From positions 1,240,001-1,304,000 of the forward strand of contig NZ_CP017194.1 of assembly GCF_006770265.1 (NCBI RefSeq): a stretch of 64,000 bases of DNA, in the 5' to 3' direction. The position numbers and the translations under genes are program-made. Positions 56,615-64,000 of the stretch are shown here, piece after piece (within the stretch, counting starts at the first letter, position 1; each line of letters begins with the position of its first letter). The notes beneath the pieces are model-generated. The model made no database searches and was not told the origin of the DNA. It saw nothing but the letters and a program-made list of their open reading frames with translations. The stretch comes from Lactococcus carnosus (GTDB lineage: Bacteria; Bacillota; Bacilli; Lactobacillales; Streptococcaceae).

Positions 56615-56642
56615 CAAAAATACCCCTATATAGATAGGGGTT
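56615..56642 (-). terminator. Terminator of the 102-residue gene
   Basis: An ACCCCTAT/ATAGGGGT hairpin (56621-56641) with a U-run on the minus strand. Confidence 0.7.
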
Positions 56643-56781
56643 ATCAGTATAAAAGATACTTGCAACATTTAAGACCAATCATTAATCTTACTTGAGTAAT
56701 CTATCTATATTAATTAGATATAAAATGACAATAGAAATAAATCCATAACGTAGCAGATTGTTACGAATCTTTCACACCTGT

Positions 56782-57090
56782 TTAATCAGCAACATCTTGT
56801 TCCAGCAACTTCTCAAGTAACTGATCCAATGTCATCAGTTCATGCTTGGTATCTGCTAGACTTGCTAGATTATACTCATAGTCTTTGATGAGTTCCTTAA
56901 ATTCTTTTTTGGTATCGGCTTCATCCTCGGTTGGTCTCTCAGCATCTACATAACCACTGATATACTCAAATGGTTGACCTGATACTGCTTCGCTTTCATA
57001 TACAGCGTAGACAGTAAAGTCCCCACCAAATTGCTCTATATCCGCCTTAACTTCATATATGACTAGCTCACTATCGATATGCTGTTTCAT
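56782..57090 (-). CDS. Small acidic hypothetical protein
   Basis: 102 residues, strongly acidic, with a beta-rich first half (ELVIYEVKADIEQFGGDFTV) and a helical, Glu/Lys-rich second half ending in a Leu-rich DQLLEKLLEQ. No membrane segment; the family is not recognised. It is separated from the hydrolase gene by 70 bp, on the same strand. Confidence 0.65.
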   Translation of the reverse strand: MKQHIDSELVIYEVKADIEQFGGDFTVYAVYESEAVSGQPFEYISGYVDAERPTEDEADTKKEFKELIKDYEYNLASLADTKHELMTLDQLLEKLLEQDVAD

Positions 57091-57160
57091 CTATCATTTA
57101 CTCTTTTCTTTTTTATTGTCGCTTAACACGATCTACTATGGTTTGATAAGTACTGCTTGG

Positions 57161-57721
57161 TCAATCACTGTTTTTGACAAAAGCTAGTAACTCATCATAG
57201 ACGACTGGTAAGTCAAGTATACCATCTCTGTCGATAAAGTGTTTACCTTCAGGCACGACTATCAGTTTACATTTCAGATGTCGAGCTAATGTCTCAGAAT
57301 AAACGTAAGGGATAATGTCATCATCTAAAGCTGAAATAACAACTGCTTGATTTATTTTGGGTAAAACAGCTGCGTAATCGATTGATTGATCTGTAAACGC
57401 TGCTAATTGTGGTAAGGTATGTGTTTTTTCATCAAATCCAGAAACCAATATCAAATTAACCTGTTTAATATCATGTCTTTCTATAAACCGCAGTGCTTGA
57501 ATACAACCAAGACTATGGCCAATGATCGTAATACCATCGGTTTGACTGATATGCGAATCACAATAAGCATCCCATACAAGAGGATCTGGATTTTGAGAAT
57601 TTGGCATATCTAGTAATGAAATGGCTAGATTATCTTTTTTAATTTCATTTTTTAACCATGGAAACCAGTTATCACTTGGTTTAGCAGTATAACCGTGAAT
57701 TAAAAATATCTTATTTTCCAT
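57161..57721 (-). CDS. RBBP9/YdeN-family serine hydrolase
   Basis: 186 residues, a compact alpha/beta hydrolase. It starts IFLIHGYTAKPSDNWFPWL. The nucleophile elbow is IIGHSLGCIQALRF (Ser about 72), the acid is in ISALDDDIIPY and the His is in VPEGKHFIDRDG. The fold and small size match RBBP9/YdeN. The substrate is unknown. GAGGAG precedes the ATG. Confidence 0.88.
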   Translation of the reverse strand: MENKIFLIHGYTAKPSDNWFPWLKNEIKKDNLAISLLDMPNSQNPDPLVWDAYCDSHISQTDGITIIGHSLGCIQALRFIERHDIKQVNLILVSGFDEKTHTLPQLAAFTDQSIDYAAVLPKINQAVVISALDDDIIPYVYSETLARHLKCKLIVVPEGKHFIDRDGILDLPVVYDELLAFVKNSD

Positions 57722-57865
57722 TTTTCTCCTCTACAATAATATGAAGCATAACTTATGAGGCATCTAAATGAAACGGTTCTGCTCTCAACAAATCTCTTAT
57801 TTATATCAGTTCTAGCTTAATGATGGTTATGACAAATGCCGATCAAATAGATTTTGTTTCCGAGT

Positions 57866-57889
57866 AAAAAAATCACTCATCCAGTGATT
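57866..57889 (-). terminator. Terminator of the 96-residue membrane protein
   Basis: An AATCACT/AGTGATT hairpin with a seven-U run, starting 6 bp after the stop codon. Confidence 0.8.
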
Positions 57890-57894
57890 GACAG

Positions 57895-58185
57895 TTATTT
57901 ACGTGATGATTGATTAAATTTCACTTTCAGAATCAGATGATAAAGACTGCCCAAAACAAAACTTGACACCACCCAAATAACCAAAAAAGTTTGGATAATC
58001 GTAGCGATCATCCAAATTTTATGATCCGACTTAAATAACTGATCTTTCAATGCCAAAAAATCCGATTTCCCCCAGAAAATTTTTCGAATTACTCTTACAG
58101 CCATAAAAGATAATATGACCAAGGCTGTTGTTTTGATTGACCTTGCAAAGTTAGGTGGCGTAATATCTGATTTATCTATTTCCAT
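57895..58185 (-). CDS. Small two-helix membrane protein
   Basis: 96 residues with two hydrophobic helices (about 17-33 and 58-84) separated by a charged loop that contains KDQLFKSDHKIW. No family was recognised. The ATG lies seven bases after an extended -10 (TGATATAAT), so this gene too is predicted leaderless. It ends at its own terminator. Confidence 0.65.
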   Translation of the reverse strand: MEIDKSDITPPNFARSIKTTALVILSFMAVRVIRKIFWGKSDFLALKDQLFKSDHKIWMIATIIQTFLVIWVVSSFVLGSLYHLILKVKFNQSSRK

Positions 58186-58192
58186 ATGTCAT

Positions 58193-58198
58193 ATTATA
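58193..58198 (-). promoter_or_regulatory. Extended -10 promoter of the two-helix membrane protein
   Basis: TGATATAAT with the ATG seven bases beyond it; no ribosome site. Confidence 0.5.
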
Positions 58199-58224
58199 TC
58201 ATGTCTTAATCCCCGTCATACAGT

Positions 58225-58355
58225 TTATTTTTTCTTAAATTTATCTAGTATCTTTTTTATAAATGGTGCAACTTCAACTGTTTTATGCGTCGAGACTGTT
58301 TGCCATTTTTTGCTCTGTTTGTTGTTGTCTTATCCTAAATCTTAACGCTTGTCAT
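58225..58355 (-). pseudogene. Remnant of a small Lys-rich gene
   Basis: An ATG with a good AAAGG site starts MTSVKI and then hits TAG. Another frame in the same direction carries KKWQTVSTHKTVEVAPFIKK and ends in DKFKKK. The span is 131 nt, one short of a multiple of three. It appears to be a short gene broken by a stop and a frameshift. The product is unknown. Confidence 0.3.
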
Positions 58356-58498
58356 ACTTTATCCTTTATTATTTCATCATAAAAACGCCTTATACACAAT
58401 AATTTCAATAATCATCTCTCTGCTGAAAAATTTTAAAGCTAATATTTTTCAACCTGCTTTTAAATTTTGGTATAATTGAATTAGAAAGAGGTCTTATT

Positions 58499-58699
58499 AT
58501 GTTTAATACTGAAAATATTTTATCAAATGAACAACGTGCCCATGATCTTGCTTTACTCATCGCACAAGCTGAAATCAATAAAACACTGGTTGCTCAAGTT
58601 AAGTCAGAAAATGAAGCAACTGAGTTAGACATCTACCCTCTTTATTTGACTGCTTATCATGAAGCACTCGAATCATTCTCTAAAGACTTTCCAGACTAA
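58499..58699 (+). CDS. Small hypothetical cytoplasmic protein
   Basis: 66 residues, helical and acidic, no membrane segment; the family is not recognised. A good AAAGAGG ribosome site is 6 bases upstream, with a TATAAT about 16 bases before that. A terminator follows within 20 bp, so it is a complete small transcription unit and likely real. Confidence 0.7.
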   Translation: MFNTENILSNEQRAHDLALLIAQAEINKTLVAQVKSENEATELDIYPLYLTAYHEALESFSKDFPD

Positions 58700-58712
58700 T
58701 CAATCTTATGAG

Positions 58713-58739
58713 CCTGCCAATCTAGTTTGGTAGGTTTTT
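58713..58739 (+). terminator. Terminator of the 66-residue gene
   Basis: A CCTGCCAA/TTGGTAGG hairpin followed by five T. Confidence 0.8.
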
Positions 58740-58788
58740 ACATTGTCAAAATAAGCCCGTTGCTTATTTTTAGCCCTAGTATAGCGGA

Positions 58789-59628
58789 TCAACTAGTTTT
58801 CCTAAATCGATTAAAAAATTTCTGAAGCTGCCTTTTTTGATGTAAATACCAAATTAATTGTTGCCGAGATTTTTTTATCTTGCCATATCTTTTCTTTTGT
58901 TTTTGATAAAACTGCTGATGATAGTCTTCTGCTGGCCAAAATGTCGTTGCATCTCTAATCTCTGTTACGATGGGTTGCGCATACCTGACAGAGCTGATTA
59001 AATCTTGTTTTGACTGCTCAGCAAGCGCTTTTTGGCTTGCGTCTGCAGCAAAAATAACGGATTTATATTGCTCTCCCCTATCTTGAAATTGCCCAAAGGC
59101 ATCCGTAGGATCTGTTATCAGCCAAAATAGATCGAGCAAGGCGTCATACGTAATTAACCCTGTATCAAATATGATTTCTACTGCTTCAACATGGCCCGTA
59201 TAACCGCCTAGAACTTGGTCGTAGGTTGGATGATCGACATGCCCACCAGTATAGCCTGACAAAACTGAGATAATACCCGGTTTTGTTTCAAAAGGTTCCA
59301 CCATGCACCAAAAACAGCCACCAGCAAATATAGCACGCGCCTCATAAGGTAAATCTTCATGTGTATGCTTTGCCAGATCAATGGTTGTTTTAATGATTGG
59401 TTGATCCGTTATCTTCAAATAAAAATCCGCAAGGTCTGGCGTTAAATTGCTTCTAAGTGCTAATGGCCGTAAGGCCAGTTCAAGTTTTTTTAGTGGTGCT
59501 TTGATCTTACTTGTCACTGCTAATTCATCCTTAGCGATAATCAAGACAGACCGCTCCCAATCACGTGTCCCTGGATTTAAAATAAGATTATAAATTTCGT
59601 TTAATACTGCTTCTTTTGTCAGCGTCAT
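58789..59628 (-). CDS. msrA: Peptide methionine sulfoxide reductase A with N-terminal extension
   Basis: About 279 residues. The catalytic domain starts near residue 95 with [13 protein letters not shown] (catalytic Cys; the usual E after CFWCM is V here). [20 protein letters not shown] and HVEAVEIIF follow. The C-terminal [13 protein letters not shown] is typical. It reduces methionine-S-sulfoxide in proteins. The first about 90 residues are helical and not part of standard MsrA. The ATG at 59628 is preferred; the ATG at 59637 directly abuts the AAAGG site. Confidence 0.9.
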   Translation of the reverse strand: MTLTKEAVLNEIYNLILNPGTRDWERSVLIIAKDELAVTSKIKAPLKKLELALRPLALRSNLTPDLADFYLKITDQPIIKTTIDLAKHTHEDLPYEARAIFAGGCFWCMVEPFETKPGIISVLSGYTGGHVDHPTYDQVLGGYTGHVEAVEIIFDTGLITYDALLDLFWLITDPTDAFGQFQDRGEQYKSVIFAADASQKALAEQSKQDLISSVRYAQPIVTEIRDATTFWPAEDYHQQFYQKQKKRYGKIKKSRQQLIWYLHQKRQLQKFFNRFRKTS

Positions 59629-59716
59629 CTCGTTCATCCTTTTTAGACGATTTTTTATTACTATATAAGTAAAAAGTGATACTCTCTATGCCTGCTTAAG
59701 TGATCCGTGTAAAGCA

Positions 59717-60322
59717 TTAACTTCTCTTAGTAGTTGGGTCAATCATTTGCACAAGCTCAAACCTGCCATCTTCATAGGTCAATTCAAATATGGCGCAATT
59801 GCCAAAGGGGAGTAAGCGTCGGACTGCTTCTTGTTCAAAATGGCGTTGTAGCCATAGGTATATACTACCACCGTGGGAAACAACTAGACTCGTTTGCGCT
59901 GATGATGACACGATGTCAGTCATTGCTTTGTCCATCCGATCACTGACTGCCGTATCTGATTCCCCGCCATACCCAACATAGGCTTTGCCAAAGCTGATCG
60001 TCCCTTCATCTGGTTGCAAGGGTGGTGGATTTAGGGTTGCATTTTGTCCCTCAAATAACCCAAAATCCCATTCAGAAAGCCGTCTATCTCTGGCGTAATC
60101 ACCATCTTTTAAACCAGCCACAATCTCTAGTGTATCTGATGCACGTTCTTTAGTAGATGAGACTGCCGCATCAAAACTAATGCCCTGCTCATTAAACCAT
60201 TGACCTGCTAATCTTGCTTGTGAGATGCCTAATGGGGTCAATGGTGCATCCCAAGCGCCTTGATTTAGTCCTGCAGCATTTAGTCTCGTTTGCCCATGTC
60301 TCATCAAATATAGGTGCTTCAT
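59717..60322 (-). CDS. Histidine phosphatase family (phosphoglycerate mutase-like) protein
   Basis: 201 residues. The catalytic motif is LMRHGQTRLNAAGLNQG at the N-terminus, with the second His in LVVSHGGSIYLWLQR (about 145). This is the branch 1 histidine phosphatase fold. The substrate is unknown; paralogues act on phosphosugars or small molecules. GGAGG lies 11 bases upstream of the ATG. Confidence 0.9.
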   Translation of the reverse strand: MKHLYLMRHGQTRLNAAGLNQGAWDAPLTPLGISQARLAGQWFNEQGISFDAAVSSTKERASDTLEIVAGLKDGDYARDRRLSEWDFGLFEGQNATLNPPPLQPDEGTISFGKAYVGYGGESDTAVSDRMDKAMTDIVSSSAQTSLVVSHGGSIYLWLQRHFEQEAVRRLLPFGNCAIFELTYEDGRFELVQMIDPTTKRS

Positions 60323-60466
60323 CGTTGATCATCCTCCACAACTTTTTATACAACATATACTGCCTCATTAGGTTAATTATATCATGTTTAGCTGCTATTA
60401 TTTGTAACCCGCTACATGGGAACCTACCTAGAAAATAGATAGGGTATAAGTTGTAAGCAATTGACT

Positions 60467-60829
60467 TTAATCTTCATCTGATATGACTGGGGTACCCTGA
60501 TGAAAAATCAGCTGCCAGTTATCATCTGATTTAAGCCAAATATTGCTTCTTAATGATAAGGTATTACTATTTTTTTCTTTTAGCTTGTAGAAAGATAATA
60601 CACTACTATCACTCAAGACTTTGATATCATATGATAAAATTTCATAGACTTTAGGAGATACATCTAATGTTACTAGCTTGGCATAATCTTGATAGTGACT
60701 TAAGTTACCAGAAGCCGTAATCTCGCTATATCTGTTATCTAATAAGTCTAAGATCGTATTGATATGACGCCGATTGTCAGCAGACAAATGTTGTTGATCT
60801 AACTGTTTAAAAAATGCCTTATCCATCAC
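60467..60829 (-). CDS. NTF2-like (DUF4440-type) small protein
   Basis: About 120 residues with helix-strand features of the NTF2-like fold: LLDNRYSEITASG, VLSFYKLKEKN, RSNIWLKSDDNWQLIFHQGT. The last part is the classic conserved end of DUF4440 proteins. It may bind a small ligand or be a minor enzyme. Start at ATG 60826 or GTG 60829. Divergent from another NTF2-like gene, with 163 bp between. Confidence 0.75.
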   Translation of the reverse strand: MMDKAFFKQLDQQHLSADNRRHINTILDLLDNRYSEITASGNLSHYQDYAKLVTLDVSPKVYEILSYDIKVLSDSSVLSFYKLKEKNSNTLSLRSNIWLKSDDNWQLIFHQGTPVISDED

Positions 60830-60992
60830 TTACCACCAAGCTTTCTAATGATCATATTTCCCTAATAGACATACCTGTTATACCAGTAGTATAACATTTA
60901 TCATGACATTAACTCAAGATGCTTGTAGCTATCTTATTTTCTATGATATGACCTATACTGTGCTATAATCTTACATACTGGAGGATTAAAAT

Positions 60993-61409
60993 ATGCAACC
61001 TATCAAACAAATTGAACATGATATCAAAGAAATCATAGACACCTGTGATCAGCTCATTCACGCCGAAAAATTTGATGACCTAATTAACTTTTATACGGAA
61101 GATGCGATTTTGGTCATTAAACCAGAGATGATTGCTAGAGGCAGGGAACAAATCAAGTCTGCATTCATCAAAATAGCTGCATATTTTGATAACTCTATCA
61201 AGCCGCTTGAAGGTCAGATGCTTTATCTTGTAACTGGCGATACCGTCTTAGTATTGGCACAGACCTTTTTAGAAGCTAGTCAGACTGCTACGGATAAATC
61301 AGACTATGCTATGGAGAGACGTGCAACCTACATTTTTCGAAAAGTCGACGGCAAGTGGTTATGTGCAATAGATAATTCTTACGGTACATCTCTTCTAGAT
61401 TCACTTTAA
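60993..61409 (+). CDS. NTF2-like (SgcJ/EcaC-type) protein
   Basis: 138 residues. The N-terminal helix and FDDLINFYTEDAILVIKP, ARGREQIKSAFI and RRATYIFRKVDGKWLCAIDN mark the SnoaL/DUF4440 fold. The function is unknown. An AGGAGG precedes the ATG, and TATAAT lies upstream. It ends at a strong bidirectional terminator. Confidence 0.82.
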   Translation: MQPIKQIEHDIKEIIDTCDQLIHAEKFDDLINFYTEDAILVIKPEMIARGREQIKSAFIKIAAYFDNSIKPLEGQMLYLVTGDTVLVLAQTFLEASQTATDKSDYAMERRATYIFRKVDGKWLCAIDNSYGTSLLDSL

Positions 61410-61440
61410 ACACTAACAACCAAGTCTATCAAGTGAAACA

Positions 61441-61489
61441 AAAAAACGCCCCATCAGCTGACATATGCAGTCAGACTATGGGGCGTTTT
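61441..61489. terminator. Bidirectional terminator
   Basis: An AAAACGCCCCAT/ATGGGGCGTTTT hairpin with flanking A- and T-runs, between the NTF2-like and methyltransferase genes. Confidence 0.88.
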
Positions 61490-61519
61490 GTGATGTTGAA
61501 CTGTGCGATCCTATTCAGC

Positions 61520-62263
61520 CTAAATATGTGCAATCGCGCGTAGTCTCTTATAGTCTGCAACCCAGTTAGTCCCATCCCAAAGCTCAGCTCGTACTGCATT
61601 TTCTAGTTCAGCTAATAGGCTATCTTTATCGGCTTGACTAAAGTCTACCAAGTCAGTGGCAAAAAACTGACTCGCCCAATTTGCTAGTCCTTTTTCACCA
61701 TCTTTAAGCACCGTAGGTCGATCATAGATATAAAGGTCATCGATTATAAACCCGTTTTTTTCGAGTAGTGTGCCAAATGCGTCGACAGTAGGAAAATTAA
61801 ATCTTGATTTGTAGGTGTAGCCTTTGGCTGCTAGCAAGGTTTTAAAGGCTTGCTCTATCGTTCCAATATTGCCATAACCACCAAACTCACAAATCAGTTT
61901 GCCCGACGCTTTGAGTGATTGCTTAATATTTTTTAACAACTTATCATGATCAGGAATCCAATGAAATACAGCATTTGAAAAGACAATATCCCATTCCTTA
62001 TCAAAGCTCATGTTCAGCGCATCCACTACCTCAAAAGAGACAGTTGGATAAGTTTCTTTTGCTTTTTGAATCATGTCTGGAGAGCCATCTACTCCCAAAA
62101 CGTCAGGGTACTTATCTGAAATCTCAGAGGTTAAGGTACCAGTCCCACACCCTAAATCCAATATTTTTTGATCACTAGCATCTGGGATATAGCTGAGTAA
62201 TCCCTTGCCATATTCAGATACAAAATCATGTTTACCATCGTATAACGTCGAATCCCATTTCAT
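61520..62263 (-). CDS. Class I SAM-dependent methyltransferase (trans-aconitate methyltransferase-like)
   Basis: 247 residues. The SAM-binding motif I is ILDLGCGTGTLTSEI (about 34-48), with LGVDGSPDMIQKAK (motif II) and DIVFSNAVFHWIPDH (motif IV). FSNAVFHWI fits the Tam (trans-aconitate 2-methyltransferase) group, but the substrate is not proven. GAGG lies upstream of the ATG. Confidence 0.88.
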   Translation of the reverse strand: MKWDSTLYDGKHDFVSEYGKGLLSYIPDASDQKILDLGCGTGTLTSEISDKYPDVLGVDGSPDMIQKAKETYPTVSFEVVDALNMSFDKEWDIVFSNAVFHWIPDHDKLLKNIKQSLKASGKLICEFGGYGNIGTIEQAFKTLLAAKGYTYKSRFNFPTVDAFGTLLEKNGFIIDDLYIYDRPTVLKDGEKGLANWASQFFATDLVDFSQADKDSLLAELENAVRAELWDGTNWVADYKRLRAIAHI

Positions 62264-62436
62264 AAGCTACCTCATTTCTTAATCGTATTATAGCATAAAG
62301 GCTGGTAGCATTGGGATATGAAGCCATATGAGCCAAGTTAATCCAATGAAACTGCTAGTAAGCTGCTGTCCTTTTAACTTAGACTTTGCATCAGATATCT
62401 GGAAGGAATTGATTCGCAACGATGACACATAGTCTA

Positions 62437-62835
62437 TCATGATTTCTGAGTTTCATTCGCATATGCATAATATCCAGGTTTATCATGATAGTACCATTCT
62501 CTATTAAATAAAATATCATTTTCAGGGAGTTTTTCTAAAACTGATATAGATATGCAATAGCCCTTATCTAACATATTATGATAATAAATAGTTGTCCCAC
62601 AATGATTGCAGAAGCCCCTTTCTGCTTTACCAACAGCGTTATAGGATGCCAAAGTATCCTGTGTCCTAAACTCAGGTGCCTCTTGCGCATATAAATAAGC
62701 AAAACCAGTACCACCACTACTTTTCCTACACATAGAACAGTGACAGACATGCATCTTTAAGTTAACTAGTCTTACTTGAAATGTAACACGTTGACACAGA
62801 CAAGCACCCTCAAATTTATTTTCCATTAGTCGCAT
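62437..62835 (-). CDS. GFA-family (formaldehyde-activating-like) zinc protein
   Basis: 132 residues. The zinc ligands are visible as CLCQ (13-15), CHCSMCRKSSGG (about 31-42) and CNHCGTTIYYH (about 74-84). This family includes the glutathione-dependent formaldehyde-activating enzymes and CENP-V; the role here is unknown. ATG at 62835 or 62826 (MENKFEG). Confidence 0.85.
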   Translation of the reverse strand: MRLMENKFEGACLCQRVTFQVRLVNLKMHVCHCSMCRKSSGGTGFAYLYAQEAPEFRTQDTLASYNAVGKAERGFCNHCGTTIYYHNMLDKGYCISISVLEKLPENDILFNREWYYHDKPGYYAYANETQKS

Positions 62836-62915
62836 ACTTTCTTTTTTTAAGCCTATTATAGCACAACAAAACGATGCTAAACTTAGGTACTATCATTAAT
62901 TATAAGGATATCGGG

Positions 62916-63158
62916 TCAATTTTCACCTGATTTATGACAACTGGACAAGATGACTTTTAGCATCAAGTGAACACCCTTTGGTATAATTTGAGACAATATC
63001 ATGACTAAAACAAATACGATCGCCCATATTATCAGCCATGCGTCCCAAATTAATTTCCCATTTGTTAAATAATTCAATAATAAACTTAAACTGCCAGTCG
63101 TAAGTAAGTTAGTGATTAACAAGTGAATCCTAACGTAGATCTTGTTTGATTCATCCAT
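62916..63158 (-). CDS. Small DUF2798-like two-helix membrane protein
   Basis: 80 residues with two hydrophobic helices (about 12-28 and 39-60) and a Gly-Lys/Pro turn (IIPKGVHLML). It resembles DUF2798-type proteins. It lies one base from the stop of the monooxygenase-like gene on the same strand and is probably co-transcribed with it. Confidence 0.55.
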   Translation of the reverse strand: MDESNKIYVRIHLLITNLLTTGSLSLLLNYLTNGKLIWDAWLIIWAIVFVLVMILSQIIPKGVHLMLKVILSSCHKSGEN

Positions 63159-63159
63159 G

Positions 63160-63468
63160 CTATAGGGATACCTTTTCTGAACTTTCGAATAGCTCGATTG
63201 TATCTAGCTGCTCACTAAAGAAAGCTTTAGTATAGTCTTTTTGATGGTGTGCATAAAATGCCTCTTTATTTTCCCATATCTCCCAAAGCGCAAACCGCTC
63301 CTCATCTCTATCAAGGGGAACGATTTTAAATAAGATACACCCCGCCTCAATACTTGTCACTGCTTGCAATGCTGATAATTTCTCAATTAAATCATTATAC
63401 CCTATCTTTTTGGTAGATTGTACAATCGCAGTACAATACAAAAAAGGGGCTTTTAAATCATTCGTCAT
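63160..63468 (-). CDS. Antibiotic-biosynthesis monooxygenase (ABM)-like dimeric ferredoxin fold protein
   Basis: About 102 residues with the ABM-type core IEAGCILFKIVPLDRDEERF, ALWEIWENKEAFYAHHQKDY. The ATG at 63468 has GAGGAGGA upstream. Such proteins are often redox- or quinone-related, and their divergent regulators respond to electrophiles. It is controlled by the MerR-type promoter at 63493-63523. Confidence 0.8.
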   Translation of the reverse strand: MTNDLKAPFLYCTAIVQSTKKIGYNDLIEKLSALQAVTSIEAGCILFKIVPLDRDEERFALWEIWENKEAFYAHHQKDYTKAFFSEQLDTIELFESSEKVSL

Positions 63469-63492
63469 ATCTTCCTCCTCTATTCTAATATT

Positions 63493-63523
63493 AGTGTATA
63501 CTATAGAGTATACTCTATAGCAA
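63493..63523 (-). promoter_or_regulatory. MerR-type promoter with a perfect 20-bp operator
   Basis: TTGCTA (63518-63523), 19 bp, TACACT (63493-63498). The long spacer holds the perfect palindrome CTATAGAGTATACTCTATAG (63501-63520). A 19-bp spacer with a central dyad is the hallmark of promoters that MerR-family proteins distort. Confidence 0.8.
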
Positions 63524-63535
63524 GGAAAAATTAGC

Positions 63536-63886
63536 ATGTTTATAAAAGAATTTTCTGAGAAGACAGGTTTATCAATTGATACGTTAAGATATTATGAAAA
63601 TGAGAACCTCTTAGCCCCTAAAAGAAATCAACACAATTATAGGGATTATACTGAATCTGATGTCTGTTGGGTTGAGTTACTATTAAAAATGAAACAAACA
63701 GGGATGTCTATCAATGAAATAAAAGGGTATGCGGCGTTACAAGAGCAGGGGGATGTTTCGTTAGCTAATAGAATTGACATTTTAGATAAGCATTTGACTA
63801 GCCTTAAACAGGCTAAGGAAACTTTAGAGCAGACGATGTCTTTTGTTGAGCGAAAAATCAGTGGTTATAAACAAAGACTTCATTAA
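63536..63886 (+). CDS. MerR-family transcriptional regulator
   Basis: 116 residues. The winged helix-turn-helix FSEKTGLSIDTLRYYENENL (about 6-25), wing region NYRDYTESDVCW and a coiled-coil dimer helix to the end are present. The pattern matches the AdhR/electrophile-sensing group, but there is no Cys at the AdhR position; the only Cys (about residue 44) is in the wing. It should regulate itself and the divergent monooxygenase-like gene. AAGG lies upstream of the ATG. Confidence 0.9.
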   Translation: MFIKEFSEKTGLSIDTLRYYENENLLAPKRNQHNYRDYTESDVCWVELLLKMKQTGMSINEIKGYAALQEQGDVSLANRIDILDKHLTSLKQAKETLEQTMSFVERKISGYKQRLH

Positions 63887-64000
63887 ATGATTAACTTGTG
63901 AAATTTTGCTTATATCTGTTTTTTAGGACTGGCATCCTCTCTCCATTTTACAGCTATGTTCTATACTCATGAGGCTAATGCTATAGAAAAAACGATGGTG

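Noticed and set aside
63887-64000. Possible start of a gene at the right edge (ATG about 63956)
   Set aside because: A hydrophobic frame is open to the edge, but it has no ribosome site and too few codons to call.
1-64000. CRISPR arrays, prophage or complete defence island
   Set aside because: No regularly spaced repeats, cas genes, phage structural genes or recognisable defence operon were seen.

Overview
The window is a low-GC Firmicute chromosome segment, most likely from the family Streptococcaceae and closest in style to Lactococcus/Pseudolactococcus. This is inferred from the pyrR-pyrP-pyrB-carA-carB order with PyrR attenuators, an RNase J2-type enzyme, an asd RNA-type leader upstream of asd, an L-box upstream of dapA, extended -10 promoters and Lactobacillales-type proteins. 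No species assignment is possible from sequence alone. There is no CRISPR array, rRNA or complete prophage.

Layout. 1-10.3 kb is the pyrimidine region on the minus strand: the 5' end of pyrK, then (reading from right to left) pyrR, pyrP, pyrB, carA and carB. Three separate PyrR-type attenuators precede pyrR, pyrB and pyrK. A P-type metal ATPase and a GNAT acetyltransferase lie between carB and pyrK. 10.4-17.7 kb holds rnjB, dapA behind a lysine riboswitch, a PadR/membrane-protein pair, asd behind a ~170-nt asd RNA-like transcript, and an amino-acid permease. An intact IS30-family element sits at 17.8-18.9 kb. 18.9-28.4 kb carries an S66 peptidase, a PadR regulator divergent from a frameshifted MFS exporter, transketolase, and glyQ-glyS-DUF896 behind an unusually short T-box.

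28.4-29.2 kb has no convincing gene. 29.2-40.6 kb is an AT-rich, minus-strand wall teichoic acid / polyol-phosphate polymer cluster: an ABC exporter (TagG, and TagH with a C-terminal LysM), three CDP-glycerol-type phosphotransferases, a TarI-like cytidylyltransferase paired with an extended SDR, a hexapeptide acyltransferase and unknown small genes. It plausibly makes a CDP-polyol precursor, polymerises it, decorates it and exports it.

40.9-52.6 kb is core: M20 amidohydrolase, holA, ftsK, a Cof-type HAD phosphatase, pta with a cre site, udk, a strongly degenerate ECF-like ABC ATPase with its EcfT partner, a Gfo/Idh/MocA oxidoreductase, a DEAD-box helicase and tRNA-Arg(CCU). Several promoters here place the start codon at or next to the transcription start (leaderless genes).

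52.6-64 kb is accessory: a ~1.4 kb module between two 71-bp imperfect repeats beside the tRNA, small decayed genes, a cation exchanger behind a long hairpin-terminator leader, a DUF1643 protein and many small single genes with their own terminators (serine hydrolase, MsrA with an N-terminal extension, histidine phosphatase, two NTF2-like proteins, methyltransferase, GFA-like protein). It ends in a MerR regulator divergent from a monooxygenase-like gene with a perfect 20-bp operator. The most interesting items are the leader upstream of the cation exchanger, the T-box without room for a Stem I, the TagH-LysM/TarI-SDR cluster, the degenerate ECF ATPase and the leaderless genes.
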